A DNA stretch of 64,000 bases from Brassica napus (taxonomy: Eukaryota > Streptophyta > Magnoliopsida > Brassicales > Brassicaceae), in assembly GCF_020379485.1 (NCBI RefSeq), contig NW_026014892.1:62001-126000 (forward strand), given 5' to 3'. Shown here in pieces: positions 19,553 through 30,821 of the stretch. The first letter of the stretch is position 1; every line of letters starts with the position of its first letter. Under the pieces are notes generated by a model. The model was not told the origin of the DNA and did not search any database. It was given only the letters and a program-made list of their open reading frames with translations. Position numbers and translations under genes: made by a program.

Positions 19553-22500
19553 TCAGCTGCTTCTCTTCCCAAGATCAATGAGGCCCAATCTAATATGAAT
19601 GGACTCCATTGTCTTTTGCCTTGCAGCCTTGGTAAATACATCAGCCAACTGATCTTCACTCCTAGTATAACATGGCAAGATGACTCCTAGGACAATCATC
19701 TGCCTCACCTTGTGGCAATCAACCTCAATGTGCTTTGTCCTCTCATGGAACACCGAGTTGGAGGCTATGTGAATGGCGGCCTGGTTGTCACAATGCATTG
19801 TCATTGGAGTGTCTTGTTTTATCTCCAAATGCTTCAAGATGCCCTTGATCCAAACTAGCTCGTTTGTAAGCTTCAGCATAGCTCTATACTCAGCTTCTGC
19901 ACTTGAGCATGACACCACCTTCTGTTTCTTACTCTTCCAAGTCACCAAGTTGCCTCCAATGAATGTGCAATAGCCGGTTGTTGATCTCCTGTCAGCTCTA
20001 TCACCTGCCCAATCTGCATCACAATAGCCCACCACTTCTGTGCTTCCATTGCACCCCATCCATACTCCTTGATCCGGCGAGCCATTCAGATACATTAGTA
20101 GCCTCTCCACCATACGCCAATGATGTTCCTTGGGAAGCTGCATGTGTTGACTCACCTGATTCACAGCAAAGCATATATCAGGTCTTGTGATGGTAAGATA
20201 AATCAATTTGCCAACAAGTTTTCTATAGAGTTTAGGATCATGAAATGGCTTGCTGTCTTCAATCTCCCCCTCTCTTGGTACTTTGTAGCCATCCTCCATT
20301 GGCATCCTTGCTGTCTTGCCTCCATAAGCACCTGCACCTTTCAAAAGATCAAGTGTATACTTCCTTTGGGACATGAACAAACCTTCCTTGGATCTACAAA
20401 TCTCAATTCCAAGAAAGTATTTCATTTCTCCCAAGTCTTTTATTTCAAACATAGACTTTAGAAACTCCTTGGTTGCTTTGATACCTTCCTTATCACTCCC
20501 TGTGATAATGATATCATCCACATACACAAGGAGAGCAACCATACCTGAGGGAGTAGTGAGGGTAAAGAGAGTATGGTCCAATTCTGACTTCTTAAAACCT
20601 CGGCCGTTCAGAGTTGTGCTCAACTTGTTGTACCAAGCTCTTGGTGATTGCTTCAACCCATAGATAGCCTTCTTTAGCCTCAGTACATTCCCTCTTTTCA
20701 CTAGATGTTCAAGACCAGGTGGAGGATACATGTATACTTCATCCTCAAGTTCTCCTTGTAAGAATGCATTCTTCACATCCATTTGCCACAATCCCCATCC
20801 AAGATTAACTGCCAAGCTTAGTACAATTCTAATGGTATGTAACTTGGCTACTGGTGCAAATGTCTCAATGTAATCCTCTCCATATGTTTGAGTGAACCCT
20901 CTTGCTACTAATCTAGTCTTCTTCCTCTCAATCTGCCCATCAGCCTTGTATTTGATTGTGAAGATCCATCTACTAGATACTGCCTTCTTCCCTTTTGGTA
21001 GTTCACTCTCATACCATGTATCATTCTTGATCATAGCTCCTGCCTCAGCTCCTACTGATTCCTTCCATTCCTTATCCTTCATTGCCTCTTCATAGCTTCT
21101 TGGAATGTGATTCTCATCTAAGTTTACCATGAATGCACAATGTGCTTCTGGATATTTAGCAAAAGAACACACGGCCTGAGTAGGATGCTTCACAGCTTGG
21201 GCATTGTAGTACACTCTTGTGTTTACCCAACTGGAAGGATCCTTTCTCAGCCTTGTACTTCTTCTCAACACTGGTCCTTCTTGCGCCATCTCTTGTTCTT
21301 CTTCTTGTGGCAGCACACTTGGTTCAGATCTTTCTTCTCCTAGCTGACTTGCTTCAGCTCCTTCTTCCCTTAGCTGACTCTCTTCAGCTTCTTGTTGATC
21401 ATTTGATTCCACAGCTTGATCATGAGAACCAGAACTCTCTTCTCTACTTGTCTCTTCACGGTTTTGAGTTCTTGTTTCATTCCCCCCCTCATGGTCAAGA
21501 TTGGAGGTCTGATGATCCGGTACTGGAGTAGTGCTTCTTCCACCTTGATTCATGTTGATTCCAAGACCCTCTAGGATAATCCTCAATGTTTCAGCTCTAT
21601 CAGAAGTGAGATCTTTCAAATCATCTTGAGTCTGCTCCTCATAGTATCCTTTTTCTTCAACAAACTTCACTTCTCTAGATACTAACACTCTCCTTGTGTT
21701 AGGATCATAGCACTTGTATCCTTTCTGACTTGATGAATATCCAATAAACATTGCCTTTGAACTCTTAGCTTCTAGCTTGTTTCTTATCTCTCCAGGCACC
21801 ATCACAAAACACAAACATCCAAAGATCTTCATATGCTCTAGAGAGGGTTTGTACTGATTCAGTACCTCAAACGGTGATTGTCCTTGAAGAATCAGAGTTG
21901 GTGTCCTGTTGATGAGATAACAAGCCGTAGCAACTGCATCACTCCAAAACTTCTTAGGCACGTTGGATTGAAACATCATGGACCTGGCTACTTCCATCAA
22001 ATGCATGTTCTTCCTCTCAGCCACAACATTCTGTTGTGGGGTATAGGGACAGCTTGTCTGATGAAGGATTCCATGCTGAGATAGGTGTAGTTTGAATGCT
22101 TGTCCCGTGTACTCTCCTCCATTATCTGACCTAAAAATCTTTATCTTGGCATTGTAATGGTTAGTCACATATGCTTGAAAGTTTTTAAATGCATCAAGTA
22201 CCCTATCTTTGGTTGGAATTAGGGTTAACCAGGTGTATTTGGATTTTTCATCAATGAAAGTTACATAGTACTTATGGTTGTCTCTAGACAGGCAAGGTGC
22301 AGTCCAAACATCAGAATGAATGAGATCAAAACATTTTTCATAAACAGTAGTAGACTTGGTAAAGACAGTTCTACAATGCTTGCCTAAAATGCAAGCTTCA
22401 CACTCATTATTCTCAAAGGAAACACCTGGCAACATCAGTTTTAAAGCCTTATTATGAGGGTGTCCTAATCTAGCATGCCACAATGCATTTTTACTTAAAC

Positions 22501-24112
22501 TAGAACCAGAAACAGAAGTAAACGAGCAGCTATATCTAGAAACAGGAGTGAGATCTTCAAGTAAATATAGCTCTCCTTTAGTCACTCCCTTTCCAATCAT
22601 CTTGCTGCTTTTAATATCCTGAAACTTCACATCATTAGGACTGAATATAACATTGCATTGCAAATCAGTAGCACATTTCTTAACAGATAACAAGTTTGAA
22701 GTAAATTCAGGCATATAAAAAGCTTTAGTTTCCTTATCAAACAGTTTAAGACTTCCTATTCCTCTAATAGGAATCTTATCTCCATTAGCAATCATTACAT
22801 TTCCATTCATTGGTACAATGTTTTTAATCAAATTAGTGTCACTTATCATATGATGAGATGCACCTGAATCAATCACTAATGGCTTAATGTCATGAGAACT
22901 AGCAATATGTGCAAGGATACTAGATGGTTTGAATGCATGATCATTTCTAGCAAAGTTTGCAATCCTAGATTGATTTACCATTTCTATCAAGCTCTCATGC
23001 ATCCTATCAGTTCTAGTTAGATTCTTATAGTTCTCTACTACACTAGCACCAAATGAATACCCAAAGGTGTTACCATTCTCCTTGAACAACTTAATGAGAG
23101 CATCAAGGTCGGATCTCCTTAGATACTCTTGATCATTGTTCCCACGGTTGCTTGGTGCTCCAGTGTAGGCTACAAGAGACTTCCCATCACCTGCCTCACG
23201 CCCATCTATCTCCTTTCCTTTGTTTGTACCAGCACCACTTGTACCATCCGAGACATTAGCCCTTGCCTCACGATCCTTCATGAACTTAGCCGGCTTGAGG
23301 TGAGGGTGGAGTATCCAGCATTGGCTCTTCTTGTGGCCATGCTTCTTGCAGTGATCACAACTCCCATTGAACCTCCTCTCCTCAAACTTCCCATGCGCAG
23401 CCTTGTTTGCTTGTGGAGCTTCACTCCCCTCCTCTTGAGTTGCTTGACTTGCAAGGGAAAGGTCTCCTTTCTTCCCAAACAGCCCAATGGAGCCTTGCTC
23501 CTTCTGAATCCGTGCACACACATCCTCAAGGTCAGGTAGAGTATCCTCCCTAAGTAGGTGCTGGATGAGACCGTTGTACGCTGGGTTTAGGGTGAGGAGT
23601 AACCCAAAGACCTTATCTTGCTCTCTCCTCTTGTTAAGCTCATCAGCATCCGTTGTGCTTGGCCTAAGCATCTCCATCTCGGACCAGAGGCTTCTGAATC
23701 TTCCTAGATGCTTAGTGAACTCCATGTCTTCTTGTACAAGGTTGTTGATAGCTTGCTTCACCTCAAACACTCGGCTTAGGTTTGAAGTGTTGCCATACAC
23801 CTTCTTCAAAGTATCCCACAGCTCTTTAGCAGACTCACAGTAGCTGTATGCATCCAGAATAGCCGGCTCAAGGGACGCATGAAGCACAGACATCACCAAC
23901 ATGTCCTCTTGATGCCACTTCTCTTCTGCCTTGCTTGCGGCTTCATCTTCAGCCTCTCCTTGAGTGATGAGCTTTGGAGCTTCTCCTGGCGTGATGTGCT
24001 TCCAAAGCCCCTTGCTTCCCACTGTGGTTCTCACCATCCGAGACCACACCAAGTAGTTGTTTCCATTGAAACACACCGCCACTTTCATGTTCATGTTCAT
24101 CCCACTCTCCAT
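19553..24112 (-). CDS. A2 gag-pol polyprotein, 1519 aa, uninterrupted
   Basis: Single ORF for a complete Ty1/copia polyprotein. Gag (1 to about 300) has the CCHC knuckle at 252-265. Protease has DSG at 415-417. Integrase has the HHCC finger at about 546-580 and catalytic D601, D663 and E699 with D-D-35-E spacing. A variable acidic linker (about 855-950) precedes RT (QMDVKNAFLQG near 1110-1120, YVDD at 1197-1200) and RNase H (D1365/D1367, E1408, D1442). The ATG at 24112 is chosen because all sister copies begin MESGM. Two residues differ from every sister copy beside the integrase glutamate: G696 is Val and R703 is Met, so integration activity is doubtful. Expression would come from the LTR at 24360-24960. 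Confidence 0.95.
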   Translation of the reverse strand: MESGMNMNMKVAVCFNGNNYLVWSRMVRTTVGSKGLWKHITPGEAPKLITQGEAEDEAASKAEEKWHQEDMLVMSVLHASLEPAILDAYSYCESAKELWDTLKKVYGNTSNLSRVFEVKQAINNLVQEDMEFTKHLGRFRSLWSEMEMLRPSTTDADELNKRREQDKVFGLLLTLNPAYNGLIQHLLREDTLPDLEDVCARIQKEQGSIGLFGKKGDLSLASQATQEEGSEAPQANKAAHGKFEERRFNGSCDHCKKHGHKKSQCWILHPHLKPAKFMKDREARANVSDGTSGAGTNKGKEIDGREAGDGKSLVAYTGAPSNRGNNDQEYLRRSDLDALIKLFKENGNTFGYSFGASVVENYKNLTRTDRMHESLIEMVNQSRIANFARNDHAFKPSSILAHIASSHDIKPLVIDSGASHHMISDTNLIKNIVPMNGNVMIANGDKIPIRGIGSLKLFDKETKAFYMPEFTSNLLSVKKCATDLQCNVIFSPNDVKFQDIKSSKMIGKGVTKGELYLLEDLTPVSRYSCSFTSVSGSSLSKNALWHARLGHPHNKALKLMLPGVSFENNECEACILGKHCRTVFTKSTTVYEKCFDLIHSDVWTAPCLSRDNHKYYVTFIDEKSKYTWLTLIPTKDRVLDAFKNFQAYVTNHYNAKIKIFRSDNGGEYTGQAFKLHLSQHGILHQTSCPYTPQQNVVAERKNMHLMEVARSMMFQSNVPKKFWSDAVATACYLINRTPTLILQGQSPFEVLNQYKPSLEHMKIFGCLCFVMVPGEIRNKLEAKSSKAMFIGYSSSQKGYKCYDPNTRRVLVSREVKFVEEKGYYEEQTQDDLKDLTSDRAETLRIILEGLGINMNQGGRSTTPVPDHQTSNLDHEGGNETRTQNREETSREESSGSHDQAVESNDQQEAEESQLREEGAEASQLGEERSEPSVLPQEEEQEMAQEGPVLRRSTRLRKDPSSWVNTRVYYNAQAVKHPTQAVCSFAKYPEAHCAFMVNLDENHIPRSYEEAMKDKEWKESVGAEAGAMIKNDTWYESELPKGKKAVSSRWIFTIKYKADGQIERKKTRLVARGFTQTYGEDYIETFAPVAKLHTIRIVLSLAVNLGWGLWQMDVKNAFLQGELEDEVYMYPPPGLEHLVKRGNVLRLKKAIYGLKQSPRAWYNKLSTTLNGRGFKKSELDHTLFTLTTPSGMVALLVYVDDIIITGSDKEGIKATKEFLKSMFEIKDLGEMKYFLGIEICRSKEGLFMSQRKYTLDLLKGAGAYGGKTARMPMEDGYKVPREGEIEDSKPFHDPKLYRKLVGKLIYLTITRPDICFAVNQVSQHMQLPKEHHWRMVERLLMYLNGSPDQGVWMGCNGSTEVVGYCDADWAGDRADRRSTTGYCTFIGGNLVTWKSKKQKVVSCSSAEAEYRAMLKLTNELVWIKGILKHLEIKQDTPMTMHCDNQAAIHIASNSVFHERTKHIEVDCHKVRQMIVLGVILPCYTRSEDQLADVFTKAARQKTMESIHIRLGLIDLGKRSS

Positions 24113-24346
24113 GTTGAATTTAGAATCCTTTAGACTTCAATAACTTTCTCTTGAGGTAACTGTCTTGAGCGAACACTAGCAGCTTCACCTTTTACCCACA
24201 CAGCTTCAATAACACCTCACACAACCAATAGAACTCAGAAAGACTACCCAGAACCGCTTAAGAACACACGAACACAAAACTGTCTCTTCAAAGCTTCAAT
24301 CTTGAATCTTTAAAGAACCCAACGAAACCAAGTTTCCTATGAACCT

Positions 24347-24359
24347 GGCTCTGATACCA
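24347..24359 (-). other. Primer binding site of A2
   Basis: GGCTCTGATACCA on the plus strand is TGGTATCAGAGCC on the minus strand, directly next to the 5' LTR. A 234-bp leader separates it from the ATG. Confidence 0.9.
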
Positions 24360-24960
24360 TATCACTTTTAGGATTGAGTAGAGTAATCTGAGTAAATAAG
24401 AAAGACTAGAAGTGTTTTAGAAGAGATTTGAGTATGAAATGAGATTAGGAGTCTAGCATAGAATCATTGTGAGAATAAAGACTAAGAGAGACTCATAACT
24501 TGCTTAATCTTATTAATGAGAGAGTTTACATATTTAAATGAAGGAGAGAGCTAGGGTTTTCGTATACAAGAGGATAAGGTAAGCATGTGGAGTCAATGCC
24601 TAATTCAAAACTATCCAATAAGGAGAGCCATCCGTGTGAGGCCTCTCTAGCTGGCTGATGCCTTTTGCTTTTACTTTCCAGCTGTGACAGCCTGTCCAAG
24701 ACTCTCCCTTATCCTTTCCAACGGTCTGATCCATCCTCCAAAGGCTAAGGTAACTTCTCCTCTTTACTTAAGTAACTTGGGTAACTAGTGGTGAGGTTTG
24801 GTTGAGCTTTGGTCGATCCCATCTTGTACGGATGGTACGGCCATGTACGGCCTTGTACGGACTGGTTGATCCCAAAGCTCCCAAACCTTCCTAGTCTCCC
24901 TTCTCCTCATTCTACTCAAACCTCATCTCCCTTCTTCACTTAACTCAGCTCATCTCAACA
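24360..24960 (-). repeat. 5' LTR of A2 (601 bp)
   Basis: A family A LTR in reverse. Its TATA region reads CATTTAAATATG on the minus strand where other copies have CATATAAATATG, so the core promoter of this otherwise intact element is altered. The GTAC cluster is intact. Confidence 0.94.
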
Positions 24961-26515
24961 GAAAGCAGTACAAAGATGAAGGTTGCTGTGACTTTCAAGG
25001 GAAGTAACTACCTAGTATGGTCTAGGATGGTGAAGACTGCTGTGGGAAGCAAGGGCTTATGGAAGCATATCACATCTGGTGAGGCTCCAAAGCTCATTAC
25101 CCAAGGAGGAGACAAGGAGAGTGTCTCGGAAGCTGAAGCTGAGAAGTGGCAACAAGAGGACTTGATGGTGATGTCTGTTCTTCATGCCTCTTTGGAGCCG
25201 TCCATTCTTGATGCTTACAGCTATTGTGAGACAGCCAAGGAGCTGTGGGAAACATTAAAGAAGGTGTATGGAAACACATCTAACCTTAGCCGGGTCTTTG
25301 AAGTGAAGAAGGCTCTAAATGGCTTAGCTCAAGAGGACATGGAGTTCACTAAGCATTTGGGGAGGTTCAGGACACTCTGGTCAGAGTTGGAGATGCTAAG
25401 GCCAAGCACAACTGATCCGGAGCTTCAAAATGAAAGAAGGGAGCAGGATAAGGTCTTTGGGTTGCTGCTTACATTGAATCCGAGCTACAATGGGCTGATC
25501 AAGCATGTGCTGAGGGCTGAGAAACTCCCTGATCTGGAGGATGCGTGTGCTCAGATACAAAAGGAGCAAGGCTCCATTGGCTTGTTTGGTGGCAAAGGCG
25601 ACTTGTCTCTAGCAAATGCTGCGCAAACTGATCATGAAGAGACTCCACAAGCCAATAAGGCATCACACGGCAAGTATGAGGATAGGAAGTTCAATGGCAA
25701 TTGTGATCACTGCAAGAAGCATGGACACAAGAAGAGTCAGTGCTGGATACTTCATCCCCACCTAAAGCCGGCAAAGTTCATGAAGGAAAGGGAGGCACGA
25801 GCCCACGCATCTGAGGGAACAAGTGGAGCTGGGTCATCTAACCGTGGAGCTGAAGGAGAGGGTCGTGAGGGTGATGGCAAGGCACTGGTGACATACTCAG
25901 GAGCTCCTAACAACCGTGGCAATGATCATGACTACATCAGGAGATCCGAGATGGATGCTCTCATCAAAATGCTCAAGGAGAACGGTAACACTCATGGGTA
26001 CTCCTTTGGTGCGTCTATGATAGCTACATCTGCCTGTGTTGATGACATTGCTAGGATGAATAGGATTAAGAGTAGTGAGAACTTTAGAAATGAGTACACC
26101 TTTGCTAAAAATGCTAGGATGAATCATGAGTCCAATGCATTTAGATCACCTTTGAACTTGTGTCATAATGCTAGCAACATAACTAAACCATTAATTGTTG
26201 ATTCTGGTGCATCTCATCACATGATTAGTGATACAAATCTTATTAAGGATATAGAACCAACTAATGGACATGTTATGATTGCAAATGGAGACAAGATACC
26301 TATTAGAGGAATATGGAACTTGAAATTGTTTGATAAGAATACTAGAGCTTTCTATATGCCTGAATTTACATCTAACTTGCTATTTGTTAAGAAATGCACA
26401 ACTGATTTGAATTGCAATGTTATATTCAGCCCTAATGATGTAAAGTTTCAGGATATTGAGAGCAGCCAATTGATTGGAAAAGGAATCACTAAAGGAGAGT
26501 TATACTTGCTTGAAG
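24961..26515 (+). pseudogene. C2 gag-protease, truncated by G2
   Basis: After the duplicated target GAAAG the C2 frame continues (SSTKMKVAVTFKGSNYLVW). It has gag, the CCHC knuckle CDHCKKHGHKKSQC, and protease VDSGASHHM. IWNLKLF and LLFVKK replace the usual IGNLKLF and LLSVKK. It ends at GELYLLE, before integrase, where the LTR of G2 adds Val and a stop at 26518-26520. The N-terminal ATG is 6.1 kb upstream at 18804. No internal stop is seen in this fragment. Confidence 0.92.
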
Positions 26516-27491
26516 TATAAGTTTTAACAGAGTTCAGGTTGTGTGTGTGATGAACACGCCCTTAAGGGCAAGAGATCTTGTCTTGTGACAATAATGGAAG
26601 AGAATAAAAGAGAGACTGATGGAAGAATAAGAATGGTGTGAGATTAAGAGACTTTGAGTGAGAGATTAAGAGATTAGAGAGACTGAGAGATTAAGTAACC
26701 AGAGACTATGAAGGAGAAGGGAAAATTCCCCTTACTCACTTAGAGTTTACAAAATGCATACAAATGGCTTATATATGCCTTTACATGAATCAGATCATAA
26801 ACCTATATCCTAAGGCTGTAATTAAAAGATAGAATGGATGGCTAGGATGAGAGAAGGCTGGTCTTGGATGTTCTGGTGCAAGCTGTCAAGGGAGGCACGC
26901 CTGATTTGAATGGAGGGGAGAGATTGGCTCATTTTGAATCAATGGCCAAGATGAGACAGTGTGGAGATAAGGCTGTAAAGGTAAAGCCACTTTTACTTTC
27001 CAGCCTGTCTCTTTGGATCACACAGCTCATAAGGAATATTTCCTTCCTCTCCTTAAGTCTCCAACGGTCATAAGAGTTCAGACAAGCCGCGCCCTATCCT
27101 TGCACATTCTTCTTTTGGCTGAACCGGATGAATGGATGAGTCCCGGGTGTTGTACGGTCGATGTACGTCCTGGCCGGTCCGTACACTCGCCCTAAGTATG
27201 CACATCACCCATTCTTCTTCCTAAGTCTATCCACTCCTCTTCTTGGTTCACCCATGGCCGTACAAGGCCGTACTGTCCGTACTGATTCGTACCGACGCCC
27301 TATCTTTGCACTTCATGCCATCTTCTCTCTAACTCCTCCACCTCTTCACATGATCAGTCTAAGTCTTTCCTAGACTTAACCTCACAAGATAACTACTTCA
27401 GAACACTTCTGAAGCTTGATTGAACTCTTCTGGACATCTTCTAGAGCTTGCCCTATGATTGTACAAGCTCCATCTTCTCTTCAGTTCAACA
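26516..27491 (-). repeat. 3' LTR of G2 (976 bp)
   Basis: In element orientation it starts TGTTGAACTGAAGAGAAG, like G1, and ends CTGTTAAAACTTATA, unlike the CA end of G1. It has a dense GTAC cluster at about 27,153-27,292 (TTGTACGG, ATGTACG, GTCCGTAC, GCCGTACAAGG and others). The small open frames inside it are short, lack homology to anything recognised and are not called as genes. Confidence 0.85.
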
Positions 27492-30106
27492 CTCCCCCTC
27501 AAGCTTGACTTTAGGAGATCCTAAGCCAAGCTTGGAACTCTGAAGAGTCTCCCTCATTAAAAACCTTACAAGGAAAACCCATTGGGACAAAACCTTGCAA
27601 GGGAAAAAGAGTAGAGCTCTCCAAAGCCTAGGGATTGGCCAGTGAGCTCTTGTGCCTTAGAACCAGTGTGGTTGGACACAAGAAGCTCTGGATCACGGCC
27701 TAATAGGTGCAGTAACTCTTCACAGCTTTGCGCACACTTCACACTTCACACTTCAGCTTCACCTCTTCATGGAACCGGTTTGAAGTCTCCCCCTCTCAAC
27801 TGACTTCGCAGCCATCTTAGAGAAGCTAGGACACGACCAGATCATCTTCAAAACACCAGTGAGGCTGATCAACACTTCACACACGGCCTGCCCTCTTCAT
27901 CAACGAGGTTTGGAATCTCCCCCTCTCAACAGACTTCACAGCCTCTTTAGAGAAGCTAAGAGATGACCCGGAACTGTTTAATGAGGCTACAAGCAATGGT
28001 ACCTGATACATTATCCCAAAGGTGCATCAGTACCTATAAAAACCAAGAAAATGAATATACTGCATCACACTTGATGCACACAATCTCAAAATTCAATCAT
28101 AATCATTTTAAGTATCTTTTTAAACACAAGCAATGAATAAGATGAATGAGAAGGATTGAAAAGAGTTTTAAAAGTCTAAGGGAACTTCCCTTGTGTTTTT
28201 GTGAGTTTCCTAACTCGACCAATGCACCATCTTCATGGCATCATCAACTTCTTGGAAAGGCAGAATGGATTCATCAGCTTCTCCTCAATCACCTCTCATT
28301 GAAGCCGCATTGATGGAGAGCCTTCTTCCTTACTCGCCAAGGCTGCTCTGAACAGCCTTTTGCCTAGACACGCCACTGACTTGATCCGGTTGATGATCCT
28401 TGTAGAAGCCTTTGCAAAGACTTGTTACTGACCATGGATCATATGCATTAAGACTCCCCCACAAGCTTAGAACCTTTACTAGAAGGAGCTAAGCTTGTGA
28501 TGATCCTATGCATCTCCATGGTCTAATAACTATCATCTTTCATGATAGCTTTCTTCTTGTGAGTTTACTCTCTTCCTTAACCAGGAACTAGGGTGTTTGA
28601 ATCACCATAGAGAGTCTCACAAGACACACCTCTCATTGCATAATGACCCATGCTACACTTCCTGTAGACTAAGGACTAGATATGTCCAATGGTATTATGC
28701 AATGGCCATCTCTCATTGCATACTCAATCACACTACACTTCCTGTAGATTATGGACTAACATGTCCTAGTGATGATATGCAATGACACAAGACCTTTTTC
28801 TTTACATTCTTGGTTGTTGGCGAGTTACATGTATCACATTCCTTGTGTACCTAACACCACCCCAACTCAATGCAAGATCAGATCATCCCATTGGGATCAA
28901 ACCAAGATTATCCATCCTGTTTGATCACCAATGCCACAATAATATATGATACTTGAAACAGGCTAGACAATCAAGACAATCAAGCAAAGACAATCAATTC
29001 AGTTTTTTTTTTAAATGCAACAATAGATGAATGCATTAGGTTACATACTAACTCTATGAATGAAATAGATTCAACCCAAATGAAACACAAGCCTAGATGA
29101 TACTTATGCAATCAAGACGACAAGAGTGACTCAATTCATGCTTATGCTCACTAGTTTTATCAAAGCCAATGATTCAAATAGCTTAGACATACTTCTAAAT
29201 GCTTATAAGACATCACTGATGGATTTAACTATGGCATAGCAACAATCAGAACTGGACTGAGTCAAGACAAGCAGATTTCAATCTCTAACAATGACAATGC
29301 ACGTTCTATTTTTAAGTTCTCTAAATGCAATGCAAGCTTACATCAGTACATTTGAAATTTAGGCTCATTTTTAAATGCATTACTACAAGAATGCACAATC
29401 TTAAGGCTTTAGCTATATGAATGCAACAGGTTCAATCCATGAGCAATATTAAGTCTATGCACAACAGTTTCAATCAAAACCAATGATGCAAGTAACTTAG
29501 ACAATTTCTAATTGATGCAAGACTTTCATTGATGGATTAAACATAGGCAATAGTATCAGATAACAATAGGATTGAATTTAGACAGTATGAGTCATGCTTA
29601 TGTATGCAAAGCAACTTATCAATCATGATGCAAGCAGCAGAGACATTCTACTCAATTCTACAACACATTCATGATGATTCAAGTTATGGCAACACATAAG
29701 ACAATGCAATGAACAAAACATGAGATTCTGGGACTCTAGACATTACTTAATATCAATAAGACAATGCAGCAGCAAAACATTTTTAGTGCAATTAGCCTAG
29801 ACATTCTACTAGAAGCAATAAACTCTTAATGGAAATAGGGAAAGCACAGAGCATAATCAAGAGATAGACCTATCAAGACATATTAAAATAGATGAGACTA
29901 GGTTTACTCCCTTGGTTCAGATAATGAAGAGTGGTTCTTAAATTTGTCACTTGAATCCCCACTTTTTCTTCTTCTCTTATTGCAATCACCCTTCTGAATT
30001 TGCCACCATGATGGAATGCTTGTGGAAGCTTCAGCTACTTCTTCAATCACCTCACAATAGAAGCCGCCTTGGTAGAGTAGCCTTCTTCTTCACACAGCCA
30101 AGAGTG
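27492..30106 (-). other. Internal non-coding region of G2
   Basis: The region starts with the complement of the polypurine tract (CTCCCCCTCAAGCTTGAC) and the hairpin CCTTGCAAGG/CCTTGTAAGG. The rest is AT-rich with many TTGCAT and ATGCAA words and matches G1. Two diverged direct copies of a roughly 75-bp unit containing ACACTTCCTGTAGA lie at about 28,630-28,790. CCACCATGATGGAATGC near 30,003 belongs to a block that is itself duplicated in G1. No protein-coding capacity is supported. Confidence 0.75.
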
Positions 30107-30727
30107 TGTTGAGATGAGATCACTTTGAGATGAGATCATGAGATGAAGTGTTGAGTAATGTATGTGAGGAGAGGGTATGAAGTAGTGAAGCATTAGGAAG
30201 AAAGGGATTGAGGAGGCTTAGTCCGTACAATCCGTACAGGCCGTACATGAGGAGTGGCCGTACAAGTCTTGGGTAACACTCTTCACTATTCAGGATGGTT
30301 ACTTGTGAAAAGGGTGATGGTAACTATGGAGAGTTACCAGAACTTGATCAGACCGTTGAGAGAAGGATAAGGCCGCGGCTTGACAGGCTGTATGCAGCTG
30401 GAAAGGGAAAGCAACCTTATCCATTCATCCCACACATGTGGAGTCTCCCATTGGCTTAGTTTGAAACCGGCGCCTAGCTCTTCCTTGACTTCACATGCTT
30501 TGCTTACTTTACCTTTAGGAAAACCCTTGTATCTTCTCCTATATATTTGTAAACTCTTCATTAATGATAATCAAACAGTTCTTGACACGAAAACACTCTC
30601 TTAGACTCAAAGGCTCTCAATCATGATCATACACTAAACTCTTAGCTAAACTCATCCTAAATCACCTCTAGACTCTTTCTAATCTCTTTCTTTCCTTATA
30701 TCAAACTCAGATTCTCTAAAACTTATA
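30107..30727 (+). repeat. 5' LTR of D (621 bp)
   Basis: It starts TGTTGAGATGAGATCACTTTG and ends TAAAACTTATA. The GTAC cluster at about 30,221-30,266 includes one full TCCGTACAA (30222-30230), TCCGTACAGG, GCCGTACATG and GCCGTACAAG. GGTAAC, GGTTAC and GTTACC words follow. TATATATT lies near 30,541. Confidence 0.93.
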
Positions 30728-30740
30728 TGGTATTAGAGCC
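30728..30740 (+). other. Primer binding site of D (one mismatch)
   Basis: TGGTATTAGAGCC replaces the otherwise invariant TGGTATCAGAGCC directly after the LTR. The C-to-T change lies within the part that pairs with the tRNA 3' end. Confidence 0.85.
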
Positions 30741-30821
30741 AGGTTCATCATAATCTGGGTTTGAGTACTAGAACACTCAAGAACACACCAGCCGCTTAGC
30801 TTTCATCCGGGTGATTCTGAA

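Larger units (their letters stand above)
18812..24960 (-). mobile_element. Element A2: complete family A copia element, minus strand, full ORF
   Basis: Both LTRs are 601 bp (3' LTR 18812-19412; 5' LTR 24360-24960). The flanks are GAAAT (18807-18811) and GAAAG (24961-24965), a duplication with one mismatch. A2 is 6149 bp and inserted in the third codon of C2 gag. By eye the LTRs differ at six positions. It has a primer site, leader, a 1519-codon ORF, the hairpin (19480-19520) and a polypurine tract next to 19412. It is the most complete element in the window. Confidence 0.95.
17934..26515 (+). mobile_element. Element C2: left half of a family C copia element, holding A2, cut by G2
   Basis: C2 inserted into the satellite after TCCAC (17929-17933). 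It has a 597-bp 5' LTR (17934-18530), a PBS and a leader. Gag starts at 18804 and is split in its third codon by A2 (18812-24960). Gag-protease continues at 24961-26515, where the LTR of G2 interrupts it. The pol remainder and 3' LTR are not in the window and should lie right of 64000. Confidence 0.9.
26516..30106 (-). mobile_element. Element G2: 3' half of a non-coding (non-autonomous) LTR element, minus strand
   Basis: A 976-bp LTR (26516-27491) inserted in C2 after TGAAG is followed on the minus-strand side by the complement of a polypurine tract, the hairpin (27564-27603) and about 2.5 kb that matches, with divergence, the internal region of G1 (about 49,770-52,369) in reverse. No gag-pol frame is present. 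D interrupts it at 30107. The remaining 5' part should lie beyond the window. Confidence 0.85.

Noticed and set aside
26864..27373. Open frames of 60-70 codons inside the G2 LTR
   Set aside because: They lie within U3/R of an LTR, read opposite to the element, overlap one another in different frames and show no domain.
28597..28785. Open frame MNHHRESH... in the G2 interior and its counterpart at 51015-51233
   Set aside because: It overlaps a diverged direct repeat. The two copies differ in length and start, so it does not behave like a conserved gene.
30334..30604. Overlapping plus and minus frames in the D 5' LTR
   Set aside because: They are LTR sequence; both strands are open by chance over a short GC-balanced stretch.
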